Shown one piece after another: positions 35,867-46,523 of a stretch of DNA of 64,000 nt. Within the stretch, counting starts at the first letter, position 1. Every line of letters starts with the position of its first letter. The notes beneath the pieces are model-generated. The model was not told where the DNA came from and searched no databases. It worked only from the letters and a program-made list of their open reading frames with translations. The DNA is from Galerina marginata. Lineage: Eukaryota; Basidiomycota; Agaricomycetes; Agaricales; Galerinaceae. The stretch spans positions 310,001 through 374,000 of the forward strand of contig JAECYW010000006.1 of the NCBI GenBank assembly GCA_023014335.1, in the 5' to 3' direction. The translations under genes and the position numbers were made by a program.

Positions 35867-36128
35867 CACTCATGTTTCTGCGTTGCAGGGCCTTTACTGT
35901 AGTTCAGACATAAAACTATGGACCTATCCTAAGATAATATTCCTCTTGTCGATTATAAGTACACATCTTCCTTGTTCCTCGTAGCACCTGCGGTCCTGCA
36001 CTGCGTATATATGAGGGTTTGACGTGTGTCCTAAAAAGGGATGGTGGCCGTGCTTCAACTGGGTTTTTCACGATTTTTCTTGACCACGACAGTGTCTTCA
36101 TAGACAAAGTGTTAGAATCGCATTATCT

Positions 36129-37775
36129 ATGAAAAACCTAAAACTTACGGATTCTCTGGGTTTACCGGCTCCCTATCATCCTCTTTCTCAGCAGAACAGC
36201 CAGAATCACGATAATATCTCCGGCCTCAAACCATCGATTATCAGCCTCCACGACGATATACTCTGGCAGATTTTCTTGTTAAATGCAGATATGGTAAACG
36301 AAACCGAGGATAAAGATGCAATAGCAGCAATCAATACCCTCCGATACAGCTCTCAAGTCTGTTCAAGCTGGCGACATGTCATCCTGTCATTTTCATCGCT
36401 CTGGGCTCAAGTTATCAACTTTTCCCATCTTGAGCACGATGAATGGAGGGAAGAGGTCCTACGGAGGACGGGTAGGTCATTGCTTTCTGTGTTTTGGGGT
36501 CCTCCAAGCCAAGCAAGCCTCTCCGAGAAACTTGTCGCCGAAATTCTCAATCAACAATGGGATAGAATTCGATGGCTTCAACTCGATTTCACAAACCACC
36601 ATGGTTTTGTGGACGCCTGCAGCATTTTACAGTTCTGGAACGTTTTTCGGCGTCCATCGAAAGTTCTCGAGACCTTTCGAGTCTTCTTTGGCCGCCTGGA
36701 ACAAAAACCCATATACACTATTTCTCCCTCCGACTTCATCATCTTCGATAACCTCGCTCCTGCATTGCGTGTATTTTGCGCTCCAAAGATCAAGTTCAAC
36801 CTGGATGCTCCTTGGCTTGCAAATATCCGTTTCCTTGCCTTGAATGATCAAGTATCTGCCTATGATCTAATTCGAGCAATCCCACACATGCCGCATCTTG
36901 AATGCCTGGAAGACGAGACTTCTAATGCGATCGGCTGCACTGGAGATGCACTCTCTTCGCTACCCCACATCACAGCGCCGTCCATAAAAGGAATTATACT
37001 TTCATCGTATAGGGATATGGGCCCATATATGGATTTACTCACTCAAATAAAACCAGCTGCGGGATGCTACCTGACTTTTAGTCACACTGGCCGCACTCCC
37101 GATGCCACAACGTTGACCCTGGCCAATGAAGTTCTGTACACCTACTCCAGGTGTTGTGATTTCCCGAGCAACATTTCCCTCGAATTGTATCAATATCACT
37201 TCCACTTCGTGGCCCAAATTCCTCACAAAGGGCAATTCCGTTTCGAACTCAGGCCCTATAAAGAACTTCCGCACGAACTCAGGCGCTATAAAGAACTTCC
37301 GCGCGATATAATCGGGGCATTTTTTACAGCTTTACCTTTGGTTAAATTTCAAGACGTTAAAACCCTTGCGCTTTCAATCTCACCGGATCTTTTCGAACCC
37401 GCTGATAGCAGAATAGCCCAATTTATTTTATCGGTTCCCTCCGTCGAAACTTTGACCATTAATCCCAAAACTTTGCGCTTTTTGCTCAACCTCCACAGTG
37501 ACATCTTTAGCCTCTCCTTTCCATTCCTCCAAACAGTTGAAATCAGTGGTTACCTGCAAGGAGGAGAATTATTGACCATCAAAGAATTTCTCACATCACG
37601 AATTTCAAGTGGCCGACCGGTTGATGTTCTTTCTCTGTCAATCGATCTTGATGCCCTCACTGACCTACGATCCCTGGAAGACTTTACCGGCCTCACTATA
37701 ATTCTTCAATGTGATGGCCAAGAATACAAAAAAATATGCGGGGACGGCCATATCGTTGACCTTCTCATCTCGTAG
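36129..37775 (+). CDS. F-box domain protein (548 aa), single exon
   Basis: Intact ATG-to-stop frame of 548 codons. The F-box-like segment is at residues ~37-92: ISLHDDILWQIFLLN, then a helix leading to CSSWRHVILSFSSLWAQV, the typical mushroom F-box signature with W-R-x-V and S-x-LW. The remainder is leucine-rich and irregular, as in fungal F-box proteins that use LRR-like repeats for substrate binding. A short internal duplication, YKELPHELR followed by RYKELPRDI, occurs near residues 377-395. By family it would be the substrate adaptor of an SCF ubiquitin ligase; no target can be inferred. It starts about 260 bp after the dispersed repeat at 35.8 kb and shows no sign of damage. Large F-box families are usual in Agaricomycetes. 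Confidence 0.88.
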   Translation: MKNLKLTDSLGLPAPYHPLSQQNSQNHDNISGLKPSIISLHDDILWQIFLLNADMVNETEDKDAIAAINTLRYSSQVCSSWRHVILSFSSLWAQVINFSHLEHDEWREEVLRRTGRSLLSVFWGPPSQASLSEKLVAEILNQQWDRIRWLQLDFTNHHGFVDACSILQFWNVFRRPSKVLETFRVFFGRLEQKPIYTISPSDFIIFDNLAPALRVFCAPKIKFNLDAPWLANIRFLALNDQVSAYDLIRAIPHMPHLECLEDETSNAIGCTGDALSSLPHITAPSIKGIILSSYRDMGPYMDLLTQIKPAAGCYLTFSHTGRTPDATTLTLANEVLYTYSRCCDFPSNISLELYQYHFHFVAQIPHKGQFRFELRPYKELPHELRRYKELPRDIIGAFFTALPLVKFQDVKTLALSISPDLFEPADSRIAQFILSVPSVETLTINPKTLRFLLNLHSDIFSLSFPFLQTVEISGYLQGGELLTIKEFLTSRISSGRPVDVLSLSIDLDALTDLRSLEDFTGLTIILQCDGQEYKKICGDGHIVDLLIS

Positions 37776-40700
37776 GCCTTGACAACTTTGTAGTTCTCAT
37801 TCATCTTCTTCAGAGATTTTCTCCGCCAAATGGCTGCGGCACGGTGAGGTGGTTAAGATTCTGCGTATTGTACCATGTTTGCGAGTGCGGGAGGGTGCAC
37901 TTTCATCGGATTTTACTGCGCAGTGTAGGTAAAACTAAAATTAGATTCTTCTACCCTCGAATGGAGGGTTTACATACCTGTGTATATGATATATCTAGAG
38001 TGTGCTATATTAGAGAGATTGCGCTTTTCGCCTAGCACGTGCTATGACGTTGCGCTTTTCGCACCAGGCGATATTTTTGTTGCGCTCCACCCGGGAGCCG
38101 GACATGGTTTTTGGGGACAGCAGCCCGTTCTCTGGGTGTTCTTGACGCCAAATCGATGGAAACAAGGTCAGCCCGCTGGCCCATCAACCACGGTTCCCAT
38201 GTATCACATGATTGGAAACACATCATCTGACATCCGTCGCCTTATAAATTTGGAATGGAATCTAGACACCATTTGCAAGTACTATTTGTCAGGACTTTCT
38301 ATTTCTACACAATTTATTGGGCCAGCCTTGGACGTATTTGCGTATAGTTCGTTCCTGCCTACCATTTACGAGAGCATAGCAAGTCTTTGACTGCGCTCAC
38401 AGCTTCGCGTCATAAGGGAATATGCAAATTATCTAAGCAGAAAGTTAGCGCAAGTGCAGAGGAGCAATGTGGGTGAAAGTGCGAAGCACTTCCCGGCACA
38501 TGCTCTCGGATCCTGACTCAACCAGGGTGTCCGAACGACGCTGCGATACCCAAATATTAGGAGCCTGATTGGTGACGCATTGGAGCGAGCGAGGATACCC
38601 AAATTTTAGGAGGCAGGCAGGCTAATAATGTCTCAAAATTGACAGTCACAAAACACACCCAGTAGGTAGAGGCAAGCAGGTAGCCAGTGACATAACGGCA
38701 GTGATGTCCGAGGGAGAGAAGGCAGCAGATTTAAAAGCTAATGTCATCGTAATATGCATAGTTTGCTTTTGTGACCAGATGCGGAAATTCTATGTTTTTA
38801 GATTGCTTTAAGTTGAAGGAATTATCGCAGAAGTTTAAGGCTTGACCCAGGAATGTGTAAGAGCACGAGAAGTGAGCTAATAAGTGCGAGAGAGGTGACT
38901 GAAAGCAGGTGTGCAGAGATTCAGACAAACTGAACAAATCCAAAATGGGAAATGGAACCAGAATTGACAGAGATAAAACAGATGCCGACCATGAGGAATG
39001 ACGGATAATTTGTGAAGGAAAATAAATTTTAAAGTGAGTTTGCATGACAATGGAAAGCCTGACACTTAACGGTTTGTTGCCAAGATAAGAGGCGCTGCCG
39101 GTTATTCAAATTCGTAAGCCAAGTTATATACGCTGCAGCTGCGATGAAACAATTGACTTTTGATGGGTAAAAGGCCGCAGTTAGCAATAGAGTCGTCCAT
39201 TGGGCTATAGAGAATAACGAAAAGGCTTCAATTGGCATTGAGTAATTTTGCGAGATTTTGAATTTTTAAGCGGAATAGACGAAGACGAGGGTGCAGTGGG
39301 AAATACTGGGCGCTGCAGAAATGGAGCTGCAACCTACAATGAGTAAGGAAGGGTGGGTGGTTCACAGACTTGCGGGTGAGGAAAAGATCAGTGCGAATTA
39401 TGCGATCATGCATTTGGTATAACCGGAATGCGTCCATGCAACGGGTAATTCTAGCAATAAAATCCATAAAGTTTGACGATGCAAGCGCTGCGGACAATTG
39501 CGATCTTGAATCTTACTTGTGACACGAGGATGGAAAAGCCAAATGACTTGAAAGAGACACGACGAAAGAACCAAAAAGGGTGTTGCGGATGCCAAGTTTT
39601 GAGAGCGCCAGGATATAACTGCCAGGTTAACAACAATCCGAATGATTCTGCAGGTTAGAGAAAAGTCGGAGAAAAGAATAGCAGAAGGAAAGAGTCTCAG
39701 AGAAATGACTGCACAATAGAGAAAGAGGAGAAAAGAGGAAATAGAGGACTGAAAGAGACGAGAGGTGGCCAGGGGAATGAGACTGATAGACGTACCGAGT
39801 GGAAGAATAGGCGCCGAGGACGAGAATAAGCGCCGAGACAGATTGACAGACAGAGAAGAAAAGGAGTATGAGAGACCACGAGAACGAGAGACGGAGGGAG
39901 AAGCACTGCTTATGACTTGATGATTTGCAAGAGAGATTACAGGACTTGTAAGTTTCTATTCCCTTTTTAAGCAACACAAAAGCAGAGGTTGTGGGTTTCC
40001 GGTTGGGAGGAAAGGGCAAGTCGAGACTTGAGCGAAAAGTTGATCGCAGCACAGCCAAGATGCTTCTGACAGCCTGGTACACCGATGACCAAACAAGGAG
40101 ACTGCCAGTGGATGCAGAGATGCATACGAAGGAGCATCGTAGCTTGCAATTCGTAAGGTGGGAAACATCGGCACTATTACGGTCAGTGCTCGGAAGTATA
40201 TTTCGCTTTTGCATTACCAGTGGCGGATACGTAATAGAGCAGAAAATCTGTTATGCAGGCAATCAGGACACAGGGAACGAGGAAAATAATTTGCATTATT
40301 ATTTGCCCTCATTTATCGGCACGTTAGTGTGGTGGAGCAGTGCACCAATTACGCAAGAGAAAGATCATCCCAGTCGCAACCGCAACAGTGAACATGGCAT
40401 CTCCGAAGTGGGAACGGGATGATGGGAGGCAGTCGTAACGAGTAAGGTAGCAAGCATGTTGCGAGTTGCAGTTCGGCGTCCGTCCTGCCTTAAACTTAAG
40501 ACAAAGTCCATAAAAAGGGCAAGGTACAGTTAAGTAGAGCTGAATTGGCGACGCATCTTCAGATTCCCAAGCTTTAGGGGCCAATTCGGCGAGGGCAGGG
40601 TTCATTGGGTCCTCAACATTCTTCATATCACATACCAATTAGTAGACAGCCGAACCTGGCTGGGTTTCACGCGAAGCTTCCTCACGAAATCGGTCAACAT

Positions 40701-41060
40701 GGAATTCCAAGCAGATTAGCATTGACCAGCAAGCAAAAAAACTGTCGTACAACAGATATAAGCGTAATTGACGGCGTAGAGAATGCGGCTGCAAACGGCC
40801 TCGACGAAACGAGAGCAGTCCCGAAATTTGCGGGAGTAGGCCATAAGGGAGCCACCGCCGACCGGGTATAGCATAAATGGCCAGTCATTAGCTTGCATCT
40901 CGCAGCTAGAACAAGAGCATGGTTAGTAAAAATACAAGTAAATACCTTTATTTAAACACTGAGCCTCCCAGGTGTAGGCGGACATTGATTAAGCAGTCAA
41001 TACTGGACATCCGTGAAGTGAGAAGGTGGTGATAGCAAGGAACATGTGGTATGAAATTGA
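37776..41060. other. no gene recognised
   Basis: A word GCGCTTTTCGC is repeated at ~38022 and ~38055, and ATACCCAAATNTTAGGAG occurs twice (~38546 and ~38595). Minus-strand open stretches at 39627-40214 lack a usable ATG and give Ser/Leu/Phe-rich translations typical of T-rich DNA. I see no gene. Confidence 0.5.
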
Positions 41061-41065
41061 GATCA

Positions 41066-41285
41066 GCATTCACATTCGCATCAGCATTCGCATTCTCGTT
41101 GGCATCAGCATTCTCATTCTCGTTCGCATTCGCATCCGCATTCGTATTCGTATTCGCATTAGCAATTTAGCATTAGCATTAGCATTAGCCCTCGTATTCG
41201 CATTAGCATTCGCAGTAGCATTTGCATTTGCATCGGCATTCGCATTCGCAGTCGTATTCGCATCGGCATTAGCATTCGCGAGTAG
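41066..41285. repeat. hexanucleotide microsatellite, (CATTCG/CATTAG)n with variants
   Basis: About 36 six-base units of CATTCG, CATTAG, CATCGG and CATTCT run across 41066-41285. On the minus strand they read as Ala-Asn and then Arg-Met dipeptides. Confidence 0.8.
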
Positions 41286-41483
41286 CTGTTCCTCAAACTC
41301 GCTTCTGGTCTTCCGGACGTCGAATGGTGCATCCACAAAGCGGCGAGTGGGATTGGGAGTGGAAATGACGTGGCGGCCGGAGAAGCGGATGGCGTCGACC
41401 TTGTGAGTCGTGACATGGGTCTGAGGGTGGAAGTCTGTAGAGGGGAAAGGATTGAGTAATTCGTGGTTAGATGAGTAACTCAT
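41070..41483 (-). CDS. ORF with microsatellite-encoded (Ala-Asn)n tail, uncertain
   Basis: ATG-initiated at 41483. The first ~68 residues (MSYSSNHELLNPFP ... FDVRKTRSEFEEQLL) have ordinary composition and are followed by an AN-dipeptide run that changes frame to RM dipeptides. The N-terminal part could be a real, truncated coding segment with the repeat grown into it. No family recognised, and the end is defined only by the repeat. Confidence 0.3.
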   Translation of the reverse strand: MSYSSNHELLNPFPSTDFHPQTHVTTHKVDAIRFSGRHVISTPNPTRRFVDAPFDVRKTRSEFEEQLLANANADANTTANANADANANATANANANTRANANANAKLLMRIRIRMRMRMRTRMRMLMPTRMRMLMRM

Positions 41484-41849
41484 CTTCGGATTCTGGAATT
41501 TTGTTGCCAGCTCAGCAGTAGGTTCACATGACGATTCTAGAGTCTTCCAAATTCCCGGCGTGGCAAGTCAGTTGAGGGTAGTGTAAGGTAGTAGCATCAA
41601 AAACGAGAAGAGAGTGCCTAGATGCACTCGCAATCGTGACGGCGCGTCTGGCTGGAAGCCGACGCGATGGAAGGAAGACAAAGGACAAACTCATCACCAC
41701 GTCGAATGACTGTGATGAGTTGTTCTTGTCACGTGCTTCCCGCTTGTCCAAAGACATAATTCTAATCTACGCGCATTCTTTGCTAGGACGAGAATTGTAA
41801 CCAATACATTGCACAGTATCAATTTCAAACGGAATTTCAGGACTGTTCG

Positions 41850-44800
41850 TCCACTCAAATATAAGACGCGTACCACATTCGGATAAAGACGGTGGTACAT
41901 TTCTTTTTGCCTGGATTCCAAATGGAAATTGACGACCGTATCAGGAACAGACTAGCCACTTCTACTAAATAAAGCTTAGAAAAGTAGTACACAACTGTTA
42001 GGATTGGGCCGAAACGGAATTGTGCACCTATTCTTACGACAAGGGCAGTAGATTACCTTTCAGATCAAGTCCAAATAGAAATCTTGGGAGGTTAGTCAAT
42101 GTAAATTGAGGGGCTCGACGATTTAAAATTAAAGAGGTGGCACGGTACCGTTCAGGTGGATTTGAAATGGAATTTTACGCCCATTCGACCACTAAATTAT
42201 AAACACCGGACCGATTTCAGATCATAAGGTGGTGGATTTCATTGACTAATTATACCGTAGATGGGTAGTGCAGTACCCATCTGGAGTTCTGTAATGGAAT
42301 TCTATGACTGTCTGGGTACCGGAATATAAGCGCCGTACATATTCTGGATCTCATGGTGGTATTTTTCTGTTCACTCAAATTAACAACGGAAATATAGGAC
42401 GGAATTATGCCCTAACTGCCCTTCCTTTACTAATTAAAGCTGAATCAAGACATATATAACCATCTATCGCAAGCTTTAACGGAAATACACCACGATATAA
42501 TTGCTGAAATGGACAGACGGTACCCATTCCCTCGACGAAGGTGGTGAATTACTGTTCAATTCAATCCGAAATGGAATGTTCAAGCAGTTTGGCCATCTGA
42601 ACAGTGGATACAAGCTAATTAAGGACTGGTTGGGTGGTGTAGTACACTTAGGGGGTCTTCGTAATAGAATTCTATGACTATTTTCCACTGAAACATAAGC
42701 GCCGTACTTATTCTGGATCTCACGGTGATATTTTTCTGTTCACTTGCATGTAGTCTACTAATTAAAGGCAGATAAAGTAATATATCACCCGTCACATCCA
42801 GCTGAAACGGAAATTCACCACAATTCAGTGCCTGGAACAGACGGACGGTACCGAATCCAGGCGCGAAACGTGGACAATTACCTTTCAGCTCATTCTGAGA
42901 CGAAACCTTCAGCCCGTTAGGTCATCTAAACGGTGGTGATCAGCCAATTAGATCCAAGGTGGGTAGCCCAGTACCCTTCGAATCAATTTCCAATGGAATC
43001 TCACGACTATTTGACAATTGGAATATAAGCGCCGTACTTATTCCAGATCTCACGGTGGTATTTTTCCGTTCACTTACATCCACGATAGAAACATAAGACC
43101 AATTTGTTTTCCAAATAGCCGTAGTCTACTAATTAAAGGCAGATAAAGTAATATATCACCCGTCACATCCAGCGGAAACGGAAATTCACCACAATTCAGT
43201 GCCTGGAACAGACGGACGGTACCGAATCCAGGCGCGAAACGTGGACAATTACCTTTCAGCTCATTCTGAGACGAAACCTTCAGCCCGTTAGGGCATCTAA
43301 ACGGTGGTGATCAGCCAATTAGATCCAAGGTGGTTAGCCCAGTACCCTTCGAATCAATTTCCAATGGAATCTCACGACTATTTGACAATTGGAATATAAG
43401 CGCCGTACTTATTCCGGATCTCACGGTGATATTTTCCCGTTCACTTGCATTCCCAACGGAAATATAGGACGCATTTATGCCCTAAATACCCTTCCTTTAC
43501 TAATTAGAGACAGATTGAGAAATAAATAACCATTCACCGCGATCTGAAACGGAAATACACCACGCTATAATCACCGAAATGGACAAATGGTACCCATTCG
43601 TTCGACAAAGGTGGTGAATTACTCTTCAGTTCAATGTGAAATGGAATTTTTAACCAGTTTGGACATCTAAACGGTGGTGATTAGTTGATTACAGACTGGA
43701 TGGGTAGTGCAGTACGCTGTGGGGGTCAGCGTAATGGAATTCTATGACTGTCTGGACACCGGAATATAGGCGCCGTACTTATTCCGGATCTCACGGTGAT
43801 ATTTTCCCGTTCACTTGCATTCCCAACGGAAATATAGGACGCATTTATGCCCTAAATACCCTTCCTTTACTAATTAGAGACAGATCAAGAAATAAATAAC
43901 CATTCACCGCGATCTGAAACGGAAATACACCACGCTATAATCACCGAAATGGACAAATGGTACCCATTCGTTCGACAAAGGTGGTGAATTACTCTTCAGT
44001 TCAATGTGAAATGGAGTTTTTGACCAGTTCGGCCATCTGAACGGTGGGGGCTAGCTAATCAAAGACCGGATGGGTGGTGCAGTACGCTTCGGGGATCTCC
44101 ATAATAGAATTCTACGACTGTTTGGCCACCAGATAATAAGCGTCATACTTATTCCGAGTCTCACGGTGATATTCTTCCGTTCACTCGCATTCACAATGGA
44201 AATATATGACGGATCCTCGCCTCAAATAACCTTCCTCTACTAATTGGAACCAGGTCAAGCAATATATAACCATTCAGCGCGATCTGAAACGGAAATACAG
44301 AACAATATAATTGCTGAAGTAGACGAGCAGCACCCAATCCTTCGACGAAGGTGGTGAATTACCTTTCAGTTTAATTTGAAATGGAATTTCTCGCCCATTC
44401 CGACGCTTTTCACGAGTTGGAGAAGCTAAATACAGCCTAGCTATGTAGTACAGTACCCTTTGCGGGTTTTGTAATGGAATTCTTATGACTGTTTAACTGG
44501 CGAAATATAAGCGCCTGACTTATTCTTGGATTCACAGTGGTATTTTGCCGTTCACTTGCATTAAAAATGGACAAATACGACGGATTTACGCCCAAACTAG
44601 ACTTCGTCGACTAATTAGAGCCAGATCAAGAAATATATAACCATTCACTGCAAGATGAATAGGCATTTGGTGACATCAATTGGGACGATTAACCAATTAA
44701 AGACAGGAAAGGTAGTGCAGTACGCATCGAGTAATTTTAAATGGAAATTCACAACCATTCACACAACACTGAAACTGAAATTCACCACGATTTAGTCGCT

Positions 44801-46330
44801 GGAATTGACGAATTTAAATAGTACTTATTCCTACGACGAAGGTGCTGGATTACTTGAAACCGAAATGGAATTTCCAGCGCGTTCGGGGACATCAATCGCG
44901 GTGATCAACGAATTACGGGGTACAATGGTAGTGCATTACACGTCTGGCGTCATTGAAATCGAATTATACCACTGTTTGGCTGCTGGGAAATAGGCGCCGT
45001 ACTTATTCTAGATCTCACGGTAGTATTTTTCCGTTCACTTGCATTCACAATAGAAGTATACGACTGATAAATTTTCGAAGGAATCTTTCGCCACTAATTA
45101 TGGACAGATCAGGTAATATATAACCTTTCACACCCAGCTGAAAACGGAAATTCACTACAATTCAGTCACTGAAATAGACGGACAGTTCCCATTCCTGCAG
45201 CGAAGGGTGGTAAATTACTTTTCAGTTCATTCTGAAATGGAACCTTTAGCCCGTTCGGGAAGCTGAACGGTGGTGATAAGCTAATTTAAACCTATATAGA
45301 TAGTACAGTACCGTTCAGGTGTTTTGAAATTGAATTTCACGACCTTTTTTCACGACCTTTTGGCTGCTGAGATATATGCTCCATACCAATGTAAGAGTAT
45401 ACGGTGGCGTATTTCCGTTGGCCTGGATTAACATTAGACATGTAATACCGATTTAGGCCTCGAAAATACCCCATCTCCAAATATCAGGTAATGTATTACC
45501 TTTCATACAAAGCTGAAACGGAAATTGACCACGATTTAGTCACTGGAATAGATGGACAGTTCCTATTCTTGCAGCGAAGCGTGGTGAATTACCTCTCAGT
45601 TCATTCAGAAACGGAACCTTCAGCCCATTCGAGCATCTAGACGGTGATGATTAGCCAATTGAAGCCTACGTGGGTAATGCGGCACTCTCCGGATTGATCT
45701 CAGATGGAATCTCACGACTATTTGGCGCCTGGAATATAAGCGCCGTACTTGTTCTAGATCTCATGGTGGTATTTTTCCGTTCACTTGCATTCAAAATAGA
45801 AATATAGAACTGATTGACTTCTCAAATAGCCGTCGTCCACTAACTAATGCCACATCAGGTAATATGTAACCCTTCACACCCAGCTGAAACTGAAATTCAA
45901 CACAATTCAGTTGCTGGAATAGACGGACGGTACCAATTCCTGGCGCGAAGCGTGGTGACTTACCTTTCAGTTCATTCTGAAATGAAACCTTCAGCTCGTT
46001 TAGGCATCTAAAAAAGCCTACGTGGATAGTGGGTACCCACCGGGTCTATTTCAGATGGGATTTTGCGACTATTTGGCAACTGGAATATAAGCGCCGTACT
46101 TATTCCAGATCTCATGGTGGTATTTTTCCGTTCACTTGCATTTACAATAGAAACATATGACTGATTCTTTTCCCAAATAGCCATCTTCCACTAATTCATG
46201 CCACATCAGGTAATATGTAAACCTTCACGCCCAGCGGAAACAGAAATTCACCACAATTCAATTGCTGGAATAGACGGACGGTACCCATTCCTGGCCTGAA
46301 GCGTGGTAACTTACCTTTCAGTAGTATTAT
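41850..46330. repeat. satellite-like tandem array, ~370-bp unit, about 12 copies
   Basis: The landmark GCGCCGTACTTATT (with variants) recurs near 41861, 42331, 42700, 43030, 43399, 43769, 44139, 44512, 44993, 45367, 45741 and 46091. Most intervals are 369-374 bp; three (330, 470, 481) reflect deletions or insertions. Each unit also holds GGTGGTGAATTAC and TAATATATAACC-like words and the motif TTTTTCCGTTCACTTGCATT. Neighbouring units differ in age: 43.40-43.77 and 43.77-44.14 are almost identical. The array ends abruptly near 46330. No coding potential. Confidence 0.85.
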
Positions 46331-46523
46331 GGTACTTGGAGACTATCTGGAGTCAATTTCAAGTTGAAATCCCTAGTTTTCTCAAAAAAGCGGTAATTCT
46401 TTCATTTCAAAGGCAGTAGGATACTGACGACATCCAAAGACTGCTCGCAGATCCGACTTTTGAAGTTAAAAAAGGAAAACGCCATCATATTCGAACGTAC
46501 AAAGGAGGCTAAGCCAGTGATTC

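Noticed and set aside
39627..40214. 195-codon minus-strand ORF
   Set aside because: No usable ATG, Ser/Leu/Phe-rich composition from a purine/pyrimidine-biased segment, and several overlapping frames of equal quality.
41850..46330. Possible CRISPR-like or rDNA-spacer array
   Set aside because: Units are ~370 bp, diverged along their whole length, with no short repeat/unique spacer alternation and no rRNA-like sequence.
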